Below are positions 1 through 9,036 of a stretch of 48,362 nucleotides of DNA, piece after piece. A program made the translations under genes and the position numbers. This DNA comes from Betaproteobacteria bacterium (GTDB lineage: Bacteria > Pseudomonadota > Gammaproteobacteria > Burkholderiales > Ferrovaceae). The stretch lies in assembly GCA_028866015.1 (NCBI GenBank), contig JAGWIW010000013.1, positions 1-48,362 of the forward strand. Reading direction: 5' to 3'. Below the pieces are notes generated by a model that saw only the letters and a program-made list of their open reading frames with translations, made no database searches and was not told the DNA's origin. Within the stretch, counting starts at the first letter, position 1, and every line of letters begins with the position of its first letter.

Positions 1-674
1 TAGGCCATGTTTTCAATGGCCCTGGCGCGAATCAGGGTCTCCCAATGGGCACGGCCTGTGGTCTCGGTAAATGCGGCAGGCACGAAGATCAGGTCCACTG
101 GCCCCATGGCACGGTAGAGCTCGGGAAAACGCAGGTCATAGCATATGGACAGACCGATCTTGCCAAAAGGCGTATCCACCGTCACCACTTCGCTGCCAGG
201 CTGGATGGTGCGCGCTTCCTCATAACGCTCTGCGCCCCGCTGAAAGCCAAACAAGTGAATCTTGTCGTAGCGGGCCACGCAATGCCCATCGCTGTCGTAA
301 ACCAGGCAGCTGTTGCGAATCTTGGCCGGATCGGTGCTTTTGATGGGGACGGAGCCGCCCACAATCCAGACGCCAAAACGCTTGGCCGTGCGCGCCAGGA
401 ATTCCTGGATGGGGCCCTTGCCGAAAGGCTCTGCAATCTGCACCTTGTCATTTTCGTGCATGCCCATGATGGCGAAATATTCGGGCAGGGCGACCAGAGA
501 GGCGCCCTGTTCCGCAGCCGTTTTGATGAGCCGGGCCGCTTCGGAGAGGTTGGCGCTGACCTGGGGGCCTGATGCCATCTGGATGGCAGCCACCCTGAAA
601 CTTCCCGGTAACGGGCGTGCCTTTCCGAACCCTGAATCGGATTTGCCATTAGCCCTGGTTTCCGTCGATGCCAT
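1..674 (-). CDS. Carbon-nitrogen hydrolase (nitrilase/Nit family), C-terminus cut by window edge
   Basis: This is an amidase of the nitrilase superfamily, probably of the Nit/omega-amidase type that repairs deaminated glutathione or hydrolyses small omega-amides in the cytoplasm; the substrate is inferred. The Glu-Lys-Cys catalytic triad is visible: E65 in LPEYF, K138 in RYDKIHLF and C178 in SICYDLRFPE. The 224 codons present end in ENMA at the window edge, so about 50 residues are missing. The ATG at 674 has an AGGGA ribosome-binding site 6 nt upstream. It gives an N-terminal extension of about 26 residues before the first strand (FRVAAIQM). It lies 43 nt downstream of yhdP on the same strand, a pairing common in betaproteobacteria. 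Confidence 0.88.
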   Translation of the reverse strand, partial: MASTETRANGKSDSGFGKARPLPGSFRVAAIQMASGPQVSANLSEAARLIKTAAEQGASLVALPEYFAIMGMHENDKVQIAEPFGKGPIQEFLARTAKRFGVWIVGGSVPIKSTDPAKIRNSCLVYDSDGHCVARYDKIHLFGFQRGAERYEEARTIQPGSEVVTVDTPFGKIGLSICYDLRFPELYRAMGPVDLIFVPAAFTETTGRAHWETLIRARAIENMA

Positions 675-717
675 GTTGCTTCCCTAAAAAGTGTTTACTG
701 GTTCCGTGCCGCACGCC

Positions 718-3700
718 TCAGCGCGCAGACTCTGCAGCAGGAGCAGAGGTTCCCAGCGGCTTGATCTGGGGGTCGTCCCAACTGCCTTCAATACCGTATT
801 CGTAAGTCAGTACCTTGTCGAGCGGGTTTTTAAGCAGCTTCTGCAGCAGGAACGATGCAGCACCCGCCACGGGCCCTCCCAGCACGGTTGTCGCCAGCGA
901 CACGCTGCCTCCCACGGCAGGCGACACCCGAGCCGTGAGCGAGGTGGTCTCCTCTGTCAGGTTGATGGTTCCGGCAAGCTTGACGCGCGCCGAAGGACCC
1001 GCCATGTCGAAATCCTGGGTGGCAAAAATCCCCTGCTTGGCCGAAATATTGGCCCTGAGGGAATCAAAAGCAAACCCGTCCGAGAAAATATCGTGGAAAT
1101 CGAGCGTAATGCGCCGTGGCAGCGTCTGCAAGCTGAGCAAGCCGATCAGGCGCCCCGTGCCCCCAGGCTCAACCTTCGAAAACTGGCCATCGCGCAGATC
1201 CACCGCAAACTGCCCAGCCAGCTTGGACAGCTTGAAGTCGTCCGGGTTTCCGGCCCAGTTCACCTGGCCGCGCAACTCGCCTTTGCCGCGCGATACCATG
1301 TTTGGATAACCCACATCCACCAGGAACTTCCCCAGGTCGGACGCCTTCAGATGGAGATTCAGCTGGGTCTGGGGAAACGGCAGGGCCAGCCAGCGCCCAT
1401 CGCCTTCCAGCGTGGCGGAAGGTGATGCAAGGGAGATGTGGTCGATGCGCCACACCATGCCCTCCCTCACCGCCGCCAACTGCAAGCGCCCGAACGATTT
1501 GTTGCGCGCCCAAAAACGGTCGGCCACCAGATCGACGGAAGGCATGCGCTTGAGTTCGTCCGGATCCGATGGCTTATCCTTCCCCGGCTCCACATCCGGC
1601 ACCGGAGGGAGAATCAGCTTGGTGAAATGCGCGCGAATGCGACCCGCTCCTTCCGGAACCCAGGTCACTTCGCCGTCAGCCTGGTCCCCGCGCACCTGGG
1701 CCAGCCAGTGATCTCCTTCCAGGTTGGCTGTCAGGCGATGCATGCCCCAGGTCCTGCCCCCCCAGTGCACATCCTGGAATGCGGCATTGATCCAGGTGAC
1801 CGGGCCAAAAACGGGGGCATCGTGAGCGCTGTCGCCCGCGCCCTCCAACAAGGCTTTCCACTGGTCCAGATCGGCATGCCGGAAAGTCCCGTTGACACCG
1901 AACCCGTCGGAAAGCGGTGCGACCGCCTCCCCTCCAAAGGTGATGATGCCCCGTTGTGCCTGGTATTTTCCTTTGGGTAATGCGGCATAGCTTGCCTTGA
2001 AGCCAATCCAGTTGGACACCACCGCATTGACCTGCAAACCCTTCCCTTCGCTGACAACCGTCAGGTTTAACGGCAATGACGCCGCAGCACTTTTCTGGAA
2101 AGGAGGGGGGAAATTCAGCGCCACGCCCGTGAGCGATGAGGTCAGCACGGCCTTGGTCCGCGGACCGCTGTCCTCAATGTGCAAACGCCAGTCGGCCGTC
2201 CCTTTGGCATGGTCTGCCAACAAGCTGTAACCGAGACGCTGCAAGCTGGCCATGGAAGCCTTGCCGGTCACGTCTGCCACTGTTTTTCCGCGCGACGACC
2301 CGGTCACCACCAGCTTGGCCGGCTCCTGGAACAGGGTGGCCGTACCGTTCACAACCACCTCGTCGTGTCCCGACTTCACGCGCAGATGCCCATTCCAGGC
2401 CAGGGGGCTGTCCAGTGCCTTGAGCAAGGTCGAAGGGTAACGTTTCACCAGGCTCGCCTGGGAAGTCTTTCCTGAAAACGCGATGTCCAGCGTGCCGTCC
2501 TTGAGCATGCTCATATGCACCAGCGCCGGTTCGCCCAGATAATTCACACGGGTATCGAACCGGATATCGGTACGCTTGTTCGCAAACACGAATTCACCCT
2601 GCCAAAGCTCCTTGCCGGAGACATCCGCCAGCAAGGGATGCCGGTAAACGCTCCCCAGTTGCCCCATGTCGGCAGTGCCGCTGGCCTGCAGCCGGATGGC
2701 GCCGGAGGGCAGCGTGGACAACTGGAATGCAGCCAGCCCCCCCAGTGCGGTTCCAGCAAGCCCCTGCGAGGACAGGGTCGATTCGGTGAATAGCAGGTGC
2801 CCCTGGATGTGACTCAACGGCGGAATGCCCGCATCGCCGTCATCGATTCCGGCATCCAGGAACTGGTAGTCCCCTTTGACTTTTGTGTCGGCGGGACGGC
2901 TGAGGGGGATATCAAGTCCCAGGACGAGATGCCCCGCTCCCGTCCCCTGGATGTCGTCCGTGAAGTGATGCAGGGATTCCCGCACGGGGCTGTGCGCGAT
3001 GAAAGCGAGCCCGTCGCGCAAACTGCCATCCACCTCCCCGGAAACAGACAGTTGCTGGTTATCCACCGTGAGGTCCGGAATGCGTGCCTGCACGGACTTG
3101 ATGCTTGAACCCAGTATCTGACCAGCCGTGGCATCGACCTGCAGCTCCCCGCCCCGAATCAGGACCTTGGCCTGAAGCGCGGTGATCGCAGGCCACGCCG
3201 GATCATAACGGAGCACGCCATCGTTGATTTGCGCTGACAGCAGGAATTTGCCGCCCCGATCTCCGGCAAATGGAAATTGCTGGAGGTTGCCCTTCACTTC
3301 GAAAGTCATGTGCTGGCATTTGCCGCCCACCAGCGAAGCCTGCAGCCAGTTGCGTGCATCGGCCGATACGTCAAGCGGCAGGTAGCGCCAGACCGCTGCG
3401 GGAGTGACCCGCTGCAATTCTCCGCTCAGATCGGCATCGCCCGGCGCCCCCGACCGCACGGACAGTCTGCCGCTCACATATCCCGCGAGATCGGCGTTTT
3501 CCACTTCGAAGCGATTGATGCGAACCTGGGTGTCGTCAGCATGGACAGCCCAGGAAACATCCATCTTGTATGCGTGGACCGGAATTGGTGAGGCAAAAAT
3601 CTTTGGAAAATTCAGGAAGGTGTCCGCACCGCTGCCTTTGAGGGCCCCACCGTCGGCCGTGGCATCCAGATGACCGTTGAAAGCCCTGACGGCGGGCAAC

Positions 3701-4947
3701 AGCCCTGTGGGATTGGCTTCGAACCTTTCAAAATCGGAATGCACCGCGAAGTCCGTGGGATGATCTTGCGGGCCCTGCCAGTGGGCGTCCAGATGACTGA
3801 CCTTCCCCTTAAAGCCTGCGGCATTCCAGCGCTTTCGCAAATCCCCAGAAAGCGGAAGCGCGGCTGCAAGGGCGGCAAACTGACCCAGTTCCAGCTGATT
3901 GATTTCAAGGGACCCGCCGGATTCTCCATAGGACAGCCGCAAATCCAGGGGAACCGCGGTCCTGAAGGCGCTGCCCCCATTGAGGGATAGCTGCCGGGTG
4001 GAAACCTCCACCTTGCCCTGATACGACTTGAAGGCAATTCCGCCACGCACTTGCCGGAACCGGAGGGGTTCCAGGTCCTTGCGCAACCGCGCCTGCACGT
4101 CCTGCAGATCCAGCTCTGCGCCAGACTCCCACTGACCGGGCTGGTTCAGCGACAGGGTGAACTGCACCCGTCCGCGGGCCTGCTCCACCGGGGCAAGCTG
4201 GGGCACCCAGTGCCTGAGCGCCGCCAGGTTGACCCAATCGGACTGGGCCACCACCTGCCCTTGCCAGTCCTTGAAATTGACCAGGTCTGACCCGCGAAAA
4301 TCTGCCTTGACCGTCACCGGCCTTGCCAGCCCTTCGGGCGGCAAGAAGCTCACTTCCAACCGATGCCGGATCCCGCTGTTGCGCACACGAATATTGCCCC
4401 GGGTCAGCTGGAGCGGTTCAGCACCGGCCAGATCGTCTTCCCAACGCAACGTGGCGTTCGTGACCTTGATTTCCTTCTGGTGAGCGAGCCAGTCCAGAAA
4501 CTGGCTGGGACCGCTGTCGGGCTTCGGCAGCGGGATGCCCGACAAAAAAAGCTGCCCCTCGGCATTGCGGTGCAGCGTCAGCGTCGGGTGGTCTATCAGC
4601 AGCCTCCCCAGGTCGATCCGTCCCTGAAAAAAGCCGAGGATTGAAATGCTGCCTTCCACATGATCAAGGATCAGCCCGGGTTTTCCGGCGGGGTCAAATA
4701 CCGTAATCCGGTTCAGCTCTACGGTCGGAAGCCACTGGATGCCGCCCGGGGCAATCTGGCCGATCTCCACCCGCGTTCCCGTGGCGCGGGACAGGGCAGC
4801 CACCAGATCCGGGCGGTAGCGGTCCAGGTCATTGAGAATGAACATCTGCAGCCCAACCCACAGAACGAGGAAAAGGACCGCAAACAGCGCGCTCCCCCAC
4901 CGGAGCGCGCGGCGGGAGTGATGCAGGATGACCCGGTGACTGACCAT
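718..4947 (-). CDS. yhdP: YhdP family AsmA-like inter-membrane phospholipid transport protein
   Basis: A very large (1409 aa) envelope protein of the YhdP/TIGR02099 (DUF3971, AsmA-like) family. In E. coli, YhdP is one of the AsmA-like bridges that move phospholipids from the inner to the outer membrane. One membrane anchor is visible near residues 14-37 (ALFAVLFLVLWVGLQMF). The rest is a long repetitive beta-rich periplasmic chain with many short GxL/xLxG motifs, as expected for a hydrophobic groove. The C-terminal 250 residues carry the AsmA-like end (ARVKLAGTINLTEETTSL). The length matches the family (about 1270-1400 aa). A TATACT -10-like element lies only 9 nt before the ATG at 4947, so the transcript leader may be very short. 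The nitrilase gene follows 43 nt downstream. Confidence 0.9.
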   Translation of the reverse strand: MVSHRVILHHSRRALRWGSALFAVLFLVLWVGLQMFILNDLDRYRPDLVAALSRATGTRVEIGQIAPGGIQWLPTVELNRITVFDPAGKPGLILDHVEGSISILGFFQGRIDLGRLLIDHPTLTLHRNAEGQLFLSGIPLPKPDSGPSQFLDWLAHQKEIKVTNATLRWEDDLAGAEPLQLTRGNIRVRNSGIRHRLEVSFLPPEGLARPVTVKADFRGSDLVNFKDWQGQVVAQSDWVNLAALRHWVPQLAPVEQARGRVQFTLSLNQPGQWESGAELDLQDVQARLRKDLEPLRFRQVRGGIAFKSYQGKVEVSTRQLSLNGGSAFRTAVPLDLRLSYGESGGSLEINQLELGQFAALAAALPLSGDLRKRWNAAGFKGKVSHLDAHWQGPQDHPTDFAVHSDFERFEANPTGLLPAVRAFNGHLDATADGGALKGSGADTFLNFPKIFASPIPVHAYKMDVSWAVHADDTQVRINRFEVENADLAGYVSGRLSVRSGAPGDADLSGELQRVTPAAVWRYLPLDVSADARNWLQASLVGGKCQHMTFEVKGNLQQFPFAGDRGGKFLLSAQINDGVLRYDPAWPAITALQAKVLIRGGELQVDATAGQILGSSIKSVQARIPDLTVDNQQLSVSGEVDGSLRDGLAFIAHSPVRESLHHFTDDIQGTGAGHLVLGLDIPLSRPADTKVKGDYQFLDAGIDDGDAGIPPLSHIQGHLLFTESTLSSQGLAGTALGGLAAFQLSTLPSGAIRLQASGTADMGQLGSVYRHPLLADVSGKELWQGEFVFANKRTDIRFDTRVNYLGEPALVHMSMLKDGTLDIAFSGKTSQASLVKRYPSTLLKALDSPLAWNGHLRVKSGHDEVVVNGTATLFQEPAKLVVTGSSRGKTVADVTGKASMASLQRLGYSLLADHAKGTADWRLHIEDSGPRTKAVLTSSLTGVALNFPPPFQKSAAASLPLNLTVVSEGKGLQVNAVVSNWIGFKASYAALPKGKYQAQRGIITFGGEAVAPLSDGFGVNGTFRHADLDQWKALLEGAGDSAHDAPVFGPVTWINAAFQDVHWGGRTWGMHRLTANLEGDHWLAQVRGDQADGEVTWVPEGAGRIRAHFTKLILPPVPDVEPGKDKPSDPDELKRMPSVDLVADRFWARNKSFGRLQLAAVREGMVWRIDHISLASPSATLEGDGRWLALPFPQTQLNLHLKASDLGKFLVDVGYPNMVSRGKGELRGQVNWAGNPDDFKLSKLAGQFAVDLRDGQFSKVEPGGTGRLIGLLSLQTLPRRITLDFHDIFSDGFAFDSLRANISAKQGIFATQDFDMAGPSARVKLAGTINLTEETTSLTARVSPAVGGSVSLATTVLGGPVAGAASFLLQKLLKNPLDKVLTYEYGIEGSWDDPQIKPLGTSAPAAESAR

Positions 4948-5022
4948 AAGCTTTCAAGTATAGCTGCTTTGGATGCCGCCGTTTCCTTCCCGACCGTAAC
5001 CATCGGTAAACTGGAGGCGATT

Positions 5023-5051
5023 TTGTGGGGGGATGCAACATCCGTTAGAAT
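5023..5051 (+). promoter_or_regulatory. Candidate sigma-70 promoter for ilvE
   Basis: A TTGTGG -35-like element (5023-5028) and a TAGAAT -10-like element (5046-5051, 5 of 6 consensus bases) are separated by exactly 17 nt. They lie 29 nt before the ilvE start in the 133-bp gap to the divergent yhdP gene. This rests on sequence match only; the -35 is weak. Confidence 0.4.
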
Positions 5052-5080
5052 CAAAGTTTTGCTGAGCGGAGCGTAATTGA

Positions 5081-6007
5081 ATGTCGATGTCTGATCGTGA
5101 CGGCGTCATTTGGCTGGATGGCCGCCTTGTCCCCTGGCGGGAAGCCAATACCCACGTCCTGACCCACTCCCTCCACTACGGCATGGCGGTGTTCGAAGGC
5201 GTCCGCGCGTACAAGACCAGCCTGGGAACGGCCGTTTTCCGACTGAAAGAGCACACTGAACGCCTGCTTCGTTCCGCGCACATTCTGCAGATTCCGGTGC
5301 CCTACGACCTGGAAACCCTCATGAAGGCCCAGCTGGAGACCGTGGCAGGCAACGGGCTTGAAGAATGCTATATCCGTCCCCTGGTGTACCTGGGCTCGGA
5401 AAAAATGGGGGTCTCCCCCAAGGGCGCCAAAACGCACGTGGCCGTCGCTGCCTGGCCCTGGGGAGCCTATCTTGGCGAACAGGCCCTGGAACAGGGCATC
5501 CGGGTAAAAACGTCGTCCTACACCCGCCACCACCCCAACATCACCATGTGTAAGGCCAAGGCCAGCGGCAATTACATGAACTCGATCCTGGCCAACAACG
5601 AAGCCACGGCCGACGGCTACGACGAAGCCCTGCTGCTGGACGTGGATGGCTTTGTGGCGGAAGGTTCGGGCGAGAACATTTTCATCGTCAAGCACGGCAC
5701 CCTGCACACGCCGGATCTCTCGAGCGCGCTGGAAGGCATCACACGCGACTGCATCATCCAGCTTGCGGCCGAAACGGGCCTTTCCGTGCAGGAGCGTCGG
5801 ATTTCACGCGACGAACTCTACAGCGCCGACGAAGCCTTCTTTACCGGCACTGCGGCCGAAGTCACACCCATCCGGGAAGTGGACCGCCGCATCATCGGCG
5901 CGGGTCACCGCGGCCCCGTCACCACCCGCCTGCAATCCCTCTACTTTGATTGCGTCAAGGGGCGTGCGACCCACCATCATAACTGGCTCACTGTTGTTGG
6001 AGGCTGA
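5081..6007 (+). CDS. ilvE: Branched-chain amino acid aminotransferase
   Basis: PLP-dependent class IV (fold type IV) aminotransferase that catalyses the last step of Leu, Ile and Val synthesis and the first step of their breakdown, with 2-oxoglutarate/glutamate as partner. The Schiff-base lysine is K160 in MCKAKASGNYMNS. The family signatures EGSGENIFIV, GITRDCIIQLAAETG and FTGTAAEVTPIREVD follow in the expected order. The 308-residue length is normal (E. coli IlvE 309). The start at 5081 is preceded by a GGAGCG-type ribosome-binding site; a second in-frame ATG lies at 5087. The stop is 1 nt from the next start codon, so the zinc-finger gene downstream is very likely co-translated. Confidence 0.96.
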   Translation: MSMSDRDGVIWLDGRLVPWREANTHVLTHSLHYGMAVFEGVRAYKTSLGTAVFRLKEHTERLLRSAHILQIPVPYDLETLMKAQLETVAGNGLEECYIRPLVYLGSEKMGVSPKGAKTHVAVAAWPWGAYLGEQALEQGIRVKTSSYTRHHPNITMCKAKASGNYMNSILANNEATADGYDEALLLDVDGFVAEGSGENIFIVKHGTLHTPDLSSALEGITRDCIIQLAAETGLSVQERRISRDELYSADEAFFTGTAAEVTPIREVDRRIIGAGHRGPVTTRLQSLYFDCVKGRATHHHNWLTVVGG

Positions 6008-6008
6008 G

Positions 6009-6212
6009 ATGTCTAACGTTTCGGAACTGAACCAGAAAGCCGTGGAAGTCACGGATGAGGATCTGCCACTGCACTGCCCGCTGCCTTCCGTCAAACTCTG
6101 GAACACCCATCCCCGGGTGTTTCTGGACGTGACGCTTACCGGCACGGTGCAATGCCCCTATTGCGGCACCCGTTACATCCTGGCCAAAGGCGCCGGTCGC
6201 CACGCTCATTGA
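6009..6212 (+). CDS. Small zinc-finger (zf-CHCC type) domain protein
   Basis: A 67-residue protein of the zf-CHCC family, whose members are related to the small NDUFS6-like zinc-binding proteins of respiratory complex I; its bacterial role is not established. Zinc ligands can be proposed from LHCPLP (Cys23), NTHPRV (His34) and QCPYCGTRY (Cys49, Cys52), giving a CHCC set. The protein starts 1 nt after the ilvE stop. Its TGA overlaps the TTG start of waaF in TTGA, so the three genes form a coupled operon. This gene is short but its motif set is intact and it has no rival reading frame with recognisable content. Confidence 0.85.
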   Translation: MSNVSELNQKAVEVTDEDLPLHCPLPSVKLWNTHPRVFLDVTLTGTVQCPYCGTRYILAKGAGRHAH

Positions 6213-7210
6213 GCAAGGTCCTCGTCATCGGCGCCGCCTGGGTGGGCGATGCCGTCCTGTCGCAACCGATGCTCTCCGCCCTGCTGCGGAGCAACCCCGG
6301 ACTGGAAATCCACGTGCTGGCTCCCATCTGGACCCATGGGGTGTTGCAGCGCATGCCGGAAGTGGCCCGAGTTCTGGACAACCCGTTCAAGCATGGGGAG
6401 CTGGCCCTGGGAGCGCGCTACCGCCTGGGGCGTCAGCTTGAGGCCGCTGGCTATGACCAGGCCGTGGTGCTTCCCAATTCCCTCAAGTCTGCATTGATTC
6501 CCTGGTTTGCCCGGATTCCCCGGCGCACGGGCTATGTGGGAGAAATGAGGCAGTGGCTGCTCAACGATGCACGCCCTCTGGACCGCCAGGCCTTGCCGCT
6601 CATGGTGGAACGCTTTGCCGCCCTGGCGCAGCCGGCAGGAACCCCTCTTGAAAAACCGGTGCCGCAGCCACGACTTGTTCCCGACCTGTCAGCCCAGGCG
6701 GCGACCCTGGCACGCCTGGGACTTTCGCTTGGGCAGCCGGTGGCGGTGCTCTGCCCTGGGGCCGAATACGGTCCGGCCAAGCGCTGGCCCGTGCGCCATT
6801 TTGCGCAAGCTGCCAGCCAGCTCACAGAAGAAGGTTTTCAGGTGTGGCTGCTGGGTTCCGGCAAGGACCGGCCCGTGGGTGAAGCCATTGTTGCAGCTGC
6901 TTCGGGGCCTGTTCGCAATCTGTGCGGCTCGACCCAGCTGTCCGAAGCCGTTGATTTGATGGCAGCGGCCCAACGGGTGATCAGCAACGACTCCGGATTG
7001 ATGCATGTGGCCGCCGCACTGGACCGGCCCATGGTGGCCGTATTCGGGTCGTCCAGTCCGCGCTTTACCCCCCCGCTGTCGCAGCAGGCCCACGTGGTCA
7101 GCCTGAATCTGCCCTGCAGCCCCTGCTTCAAACGCGAATGCCCCCTGGGCCACCTGCGCTGCCTGGAAGAACTGCAGCCGGTTCAGGTCATGGGTGTCTG
7201 GAAAAACTAG
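6209..7210 (+). CDS. waaF: Lipopolysaccharide heptosyltransferase II
   Basis: Glycosyltransferase family 9 enzyme that adds the second L-glycero-D-manno-heptose from ADP-heptose to the LPS inner core at the cytoplasmic face of the inner membrane. Recognisable features are the N-terminal LVIGAAWVGDAVLSQPM, the nucleotide-sugar domain stretch VAVLCPGAEYGPAKRWP, and DLMAAAQRVISNDSGLMHV followed by VAVFGSSSP. The predicted product is 333 aa. I chose TTG at 6209, which overlaps the preceding stop (TTGA). A longer reading to 6152 would bury the start inside the zinc-finger gene with unrelated residues. The 3' end overlaps the convergent mocA gene by 23 bp. Confidence 0.9.
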   Translation: MSKVLVIGAAWVGDAVLSQPMLSALLRSNPGLEIHVLAPIWTHGVLQRMPEVARVLDNPFKHGELALGARYRLGRQLEAAGYDQAVVLPNSLKSALIPWFARIPRRTGYVGEMRQWLLNDARPLDRQALPLMVERFAALAQPAGTPLEKPVPQPRLVPDLSAQAATLARLGLSLGQPVAVLCPGAEYGPAKRWPVRHFAQAASQLTEEGFQVWLLGSGKDRPVGEAIVAAASGPVRNLCGSTQLSEAVDLMAAAQRVISNDSGLMHVAAALDRPMVAVFGSSSPRFTPPLSQQAHVVSLNLPCSPCFKRECPLGHLRCLEELQPVQVMGVWKN

Positions 7211-7772
7211 CCGCGAAGCGCGCCCAGTCCGCCGGCGCATCGATGTCGAGCAGGATGCCCGGGTCATCCACTTCGAGCCAGTGAACCAAGGATGAACGTT
7301 CCGACAGCAACTGGCGTGCGCCCTGGTCTCCTTCCAGCGCCAGCAGGGCCGTTTTCATGTTTTTCGAAAAACCCACCGGATTGCCGCGCCGGCCTTCATG
7401 CCGGCAAACCACGATGTCCGCTCCCTGCTCCAGCGCGCGTCGGATGGCTGCCACGGTCGACGGCCGCACGCTGGGCATGTCCGCCAGCCCCACAATCCAT
7501 CCACCAGCCTGGGCGGTGGCCTCCAGGCCAGCCTTCAGGCTGCGCGACAACGCCGCCGTTCCGGCCACTTCTGTCACGGGAAAGCCAATGCTTTCAAACA
7601 GTGCGCGCAGCCGCCCGCTCCCAGCTGGAATGACCGCCAGGGTCCGCTCCAGGGAGACGAAGGCCTGTGCTGCCTGCAAGGCCAGCGGCTGTCCCTGGGG
7701 TTCAGCGTGGAGGAGCTTGTCGCTGCCAAAACGCGTGCTGCGCCCAGCCGCCAGCAGTATGCCGGCGATCAT
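7188..7772 (-). CDS. mocA: MocA-like molybdenum cofactor nucleotidyltransferase
   Basis: Nucleotidyltransferase related to MobA/MocA, expected to transfer CMP (or a related nucleotide) to molybdopterin so that the cofactor suits xanthine-dehydrogenase or CO-dehydrogenase type enzymes. The signature LLAAGRSTRFGSDKL is at the N-terminus, a metal-binding VGLADMPSVRP lies mid-protein, and GRRGNPVGFSK and LDIDAPADW follow. The 194-aa length is normal. Its ATG overlaps the xdhC stop (ATGA at 7769-7772), so the pair is translationally coupled. No molybdenum hydroxylase structural gene is in the window, so the target enzyme is unknown. Confidence 0.82.
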   Translation of the reverse strand: MIAGILLAAGRSTRFGSDKLLHAEPQGQPLALQAAQAFVSLERTLAVIPAGSGRLRALFESIGFPVTEVAGTAALSRSLKAGLEATAQAGGWIVGLADMPSVRPSTVAAIRRALEQGADIVVCRHEGRRGNPVGFSKNMKTALLALEGDQGARQLLSERSSLVHWLEVDDPGILLDIDAPADWARFAASFSRHP

Positions 7773-8740
7773 GGCGGCGTTGTCTGTGCCGCAGACAGGG
7801 AGGGCATGGCACCGTGACGTATGGCCGTGATCTCGGCCAGGATGGAGATGGCCATTTCCGGCGGGGTGCGGCTGCCAATGGGAAGGCCGGCCGGGCCATG
7901 CAAGGCGCCAATCTGTTCGGGCGTGAGATCAAACAGCGAGAGCCTCTCGCGCCGCTTGGCCTGGTTGGCCTTGGAGCCGATGGCCCCCACGTAAAAAGCC
8001 CGGGATTTCAGGGCTTCCAGCAACGCGAGGTCATCCTGCTTTGGGTCATGGGTCAAGGCCACGATGGCGGTATGGGGGTCGGGTTTCTGCGCGGCCACAA
8101 AATCGTCCGGCATGCTGGAATCCACCTCAGGCAGATGCACGGGCCAGGATTTTCGGAACTCGGCCCGCGGGTCGCACAGCAGCACCTGGTAATCAAGTGC
8201 CAGCGCCATCTCGGAAAGATAGCGGCTGAGCTGGCCGGCTCCGATGATGAGCAACCGCCAGCGCGGCCCGTGTACCGAACGCAGCAGGTGCTCCGTGACC
8301 GTCAGATTGGCGGCAGCATCGGCCGGCACGATGCGGGCCATTCCAGTGGACAAATCCAGCTCGCGCGCCACGATGGCGTTCTGCGACAAAGCAACCAGCA
8401 GTTCCTTCACGGCGCTTTGCGCATGCAGCGGTTCAAGGATCAATTCCAGCTCACCACCGCAGGGCAGGCCAAAGCGACTGGCCTGTTCGGTGCTGATGCC
8501 GTAGGAAATCTTTTCAGGAAGGCTGATGGTGCGGGTGCGCACCTGCTCCAGCAGGTCGTCTTCGATGCACCCCCCCGAGAGGGAACCCACCAGCCGGCCA
8601 TCGCGCGTCAGGGCCAGCAGGGATCCCACTGGGCGCGGGGCCGAACCCCAGGTTTTGACCAGGGTTGCCAACGTGATTGAAGCACCCTCAGCCTGCCAGA
8701 GCGCAATCGTTTTGAGTACGTCCAGATCCGTGCTGTCCAT
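7769..8740 (-). CDS. XdhC/CoxI family molybdoenzyme maturation protein
   Basis: XdhC-type chaperone that binds molybdenum cofactor and assists its sulfuration and insertion into xanthine dehydrogenase-like enzymes. The N-terminal XdhC/CoxI domain shows TLVKTWGSAPRPVGS and GSLSGGCIEDDLLEQV. The C-terminal Rossmann-like XdhC_C domain shows LLIIGAGQLSRYL and ends in GLPIGSRTPPEMAISILAE. I set the start at the ATG at 8740 (323 aa), because the 23 residues upstream to 8809 are not family-like. It lies 32 nt downstream of the last secretion-cluster gene on the same strand, so it could be reached by read-through. It is followed by mocA with a 4-bp overlap. Confidence 0.85.
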   Translation of the reverse strand: MDSTDLDVLKTIALWQAEGASITLATLVKTWGSAPRPVGSLLALTRDGRLVGSLSGGCIEDDLLEQVRTRTISLPEKISYGISTEQASRFGLPCGGELELILEPLHAQSAVKELLVALSQNAIVARELDLSTGMARIVPADAAANLTVTEHLLRSVHGPRWRLLIIGAGQLSRYLSEMALALDYQVLLCDPRAEFRKSWPVHLPEVDSSMPDDFVAAQKPDPHTAIVALTHDPKQDDLALLEALKSRAFYVGAIGSKANQAKRRERLSLFDLTPEQIGALHGPAGLPIGSRTPPEMAISILAEITAIRHGAMPSLSAAQTTPP

Positions 8741-8772
8741 GGGAAAAACATCATACCGACTGCGACGGAAAA

Positions 8773-9036
8773 CTAAAACCAGCGCTGCACGCAATGGACA
8801 ATCCACCACAGCGGGTAAGTGAGGGTGGCCGCAAGCCCCACCAAGGTTTTCAGGGGATGATCAAAGAGCTCCTGCATCAGCGCCCACCAAGCCTGCCCGG
8901 ACAGTGACCGGACCAGCAGTTCAGGGACGGGATAGCGGTCCTTGTCTTCCGCGTTGAGTGCGGCCCGTTCACCCAGCGCCTGAAACAGCTGCTGCTTCTG
9001 TCCCGGAGTCAAGCCCGGCAGGGGTGGCAGATTCAC
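8773..9036 (-). CDS. Small membrane protein at the end of the type IV secretion cluster, function unknown
   Basis: An 87-residue protein that I do not recognise. The first 45 residues are polar (PGLTPGQKQQLF, NAEDKDRYP). One hydrophobic segment occupies roughly residues 63-84 (LVGLAATLTYPLWWIVHC), so it may be a tail-anchored inner-membrane protein with the N-terminus in the cytoplasm. There is no signal peptide or lipobox, so it is not an obvious VirB7/TrbK-like lipoprotein, and it does not show a VirB8 layout. Its ATG overlaps the trbL stop (9033-9036). That coupling makes it a real gene and ties it to the secretion cluster. Confidence 0.7.
   Translation of the reverse strand: MNLPPLPGLTPGQKQQLFQALGERAALNAEDKDRYPVPELLVRSLSGQAWWALMQELFDHPLKTLVGLAATLTYPLWWIVHCVQRWF

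Noticed and set aside
8741-8809. Upstream start for xdhC at 8809
   Set aside because: The 23 extra residues overlap the 3' end of the small membrane protein gene and are not family-like.
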